A stretch of 7,321 nucleotides of DNA from JAWXBM01 sp037968555 (lineage in GTDB: Bacteria; Pseudomonadota; Gammaproteobacteria; Xanthomonadales; SZUA-36): assembly GCA_037968555.1 (NCBI GenBank), contig JBBKVS010000093.1, positions 1 to 7,321 on the forward strand, given 5' to 3'. Position 1 is the first letter of the stretch; each line of letters begins with the position of its first letter. The notes below the pieces were generated by a model. The model saw only the letters and a list, made by a program, of their open reading frames with translations. It searched no databases and had not been told where the DNA came from. Made by a program: the position numbers and the translations under genes. This document shows positions 6,643-7,321 of the stretch, one piece after another.

Positions 6643-7321
6643 GGTGTTGGCAAACGAAAAAACTGCCGTGCATTCACGGTGGTTTGATCGGCCAATTGTT
6701 CCGGAGTCTCACCTCTGCTAGCCGCCAGCGTATTGGCAATCCACGGTAACCAGCAGGGTTCATTGCGATGGCTCTTGACCTTGGGGCGCAGGTTGCGTGG
6801 TTTCAGGTAAGGCGAATCGGTTTCTATCAGCAGTCGATCTGCAGGAATGTCTGCCATATAGGCTTTCATATGGGTGCCGCGGCGTTCATCGCAGATCCAG
6901 CCGGTGATGCCAATATGACAATCGAGGTCCAGGCACTCGTGCATTTCGGCTTGCGTGCCGGTGAAGCAATGCACCACCACCTCGTGCAACTTATCCCTGA
7001 CCTGGCGCAGGATGGAAATAAAATCGGCATGTGCATCGCGCTGGTGCAGAAACAGCGGCAAACCATTGTCTATGGCGATTTGCAGTTGGCGCTCAAAAGC
7101 ATGGCGCTGGTGATCCCGGGGTGATAAATCGCGGAAATAATCCAGACCGGTTTCACCAACCGCCACCACTTCAGGTTCTTCGCAGAGTTCGCGCAGCACC
7201 GTCTCGGTTTCGTCGTTGAATTCACTGGCCAGATGCGGATGAACACCAGCAGTTGCGAACAGCTCCCCGGGATGTGAGCGGGCGATATCCAGTGCGGCAA
7301 TGCTGCCGTGTTCGCTGGCGC
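6618..7321 (-). CDS. tatD: TatD-family metal-dependent DNase, N-terminus outside window
   Basis: Cytoplasmic TIM-barrel hydrolase of the amidohydrolase superfamily. By family knowledge it is a metal-dependent 3'-5' exonuclease linked to DNA repair. The last 233 residues are visible (E. coli TatD has about 260, so roughly 30 are missing). Counting from the first complete codon, the metal or active-site motifs are GVHPH (25-29), GETGLD with Glu56, LFLHQRDA with His92, HCFTG with His117 and IETDSPYL with Asp168. GITGWICDERRG (137-148) and the RRNEP-like SHRNEP (183-188) place it with TatD itself and not YcfH or YjjV. Despite the name it is not part of Tat protein export. It is followed on the same strand by the methyltransferase gene after 41 bases. 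Its promoter lies outside the window. Confidence 0.92.
   Translation of the reverse strand, partial: ASEHGSIAALDIARSHPGELFATAGVHPHLASEFNDETETVLRELCEEPEVVAVGETGLDYFRDLSPRDHQRHAFERQLQIAIDNGLPLFLHQRDAHADFISILRQVRDKLHEVVVHCFTGTQAEMHECLDLDCHIGITGWICDERRGTHMKAYMADIPADRLLIETDSPYLKPRNLRPKVKSHRNEPCWLPWIANTLAASRGETPEQLADQTTVNARQFFRLPTPIKGVRLS

Noticed and set aside
6768..7124. Plus-strand 118-codon open frame opposite tatD
   Set aside because: Antisense to a gene carrying all TatD active-site motifs; no independent coding evidence.
6618..7321. TatD as part of a Tat protein-export operon
   Set aside because: No tatA, tatB or tatC is visible, and TatD proteins are nucleases not needed for Tat export.

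Overview
This window looks like ordinary chromosomal DNA from a Gram-negative, probably gammaproteobacterial organism. The main reasons are an unmistakable YadG/YadH pair close to the Escherichia coli proteins, a TatD nuclease of the gammaproteobacterial type, and a secreted hydrolase with a classical Sec signal peptide. GC content looks moderate (mid-50s percent by eye). The aerobic acyl desaturase would fit a marine or environmental lineage such as the Cellvibrionales or pseudomonad relatives, but that placement is an inference. There are no RNA genes, insertion sequences, CRISPR arrays or phage genes, and all seven genes look intact apart from the two cut by the window edges.

Layout. (1) Positions 2652 down to 1, minus strand: a compact three-gene operon encoding a secreted TAP-type alpha/beta hydrolase, a NatA-like ABC ATPase and the N-terminal part of a NatB-like ABC-2 permease. 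Both junctions are 4-base ATGA stop/start overlaps, so the three products are probably translationally coupled. (2) Positions 2653-2910: a 258-bp divergent intergenic region with a plausible sigma70 promoter for the minus operon. (3) Positions 2911-4631, plus strand: yadG and yadH, again joined by an ATGA overlap, encoding a second, unrelated ABC-2 exporter. (4) Positions 4632-4789: a gap with AT-rich promoter-like elements. (5) Positions 4790-6013, plus strand: a membrane fatty-acyl desaturase with all three histidine boxes and a long charged C-terminal helix ending in 11-residue repeats. (6) Positions 6033-6059: a symmetrical hairpin that can terminate transcription from both sides. (7) Positions 7321 down to 6064, minus strand: tatD (5' end outside the window) followed by a small membrane methyltransferase of the ICMT/PEMT family.

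How they may work together. Much of the window concerns the cell envelope: two ABC-2 exporters, an exported hydrolase coupled to one of them, a lipid desaturase and a membrane methyltransferase. The strongest functional unit is the hydrolase-ATPase-permease operon. The other neighbours may be adjacent without sharing a pathway. No clearly novel system is visible. The best leads are the hydrolase/exporter coupling and the repeat-bearing tail of the desaturase.
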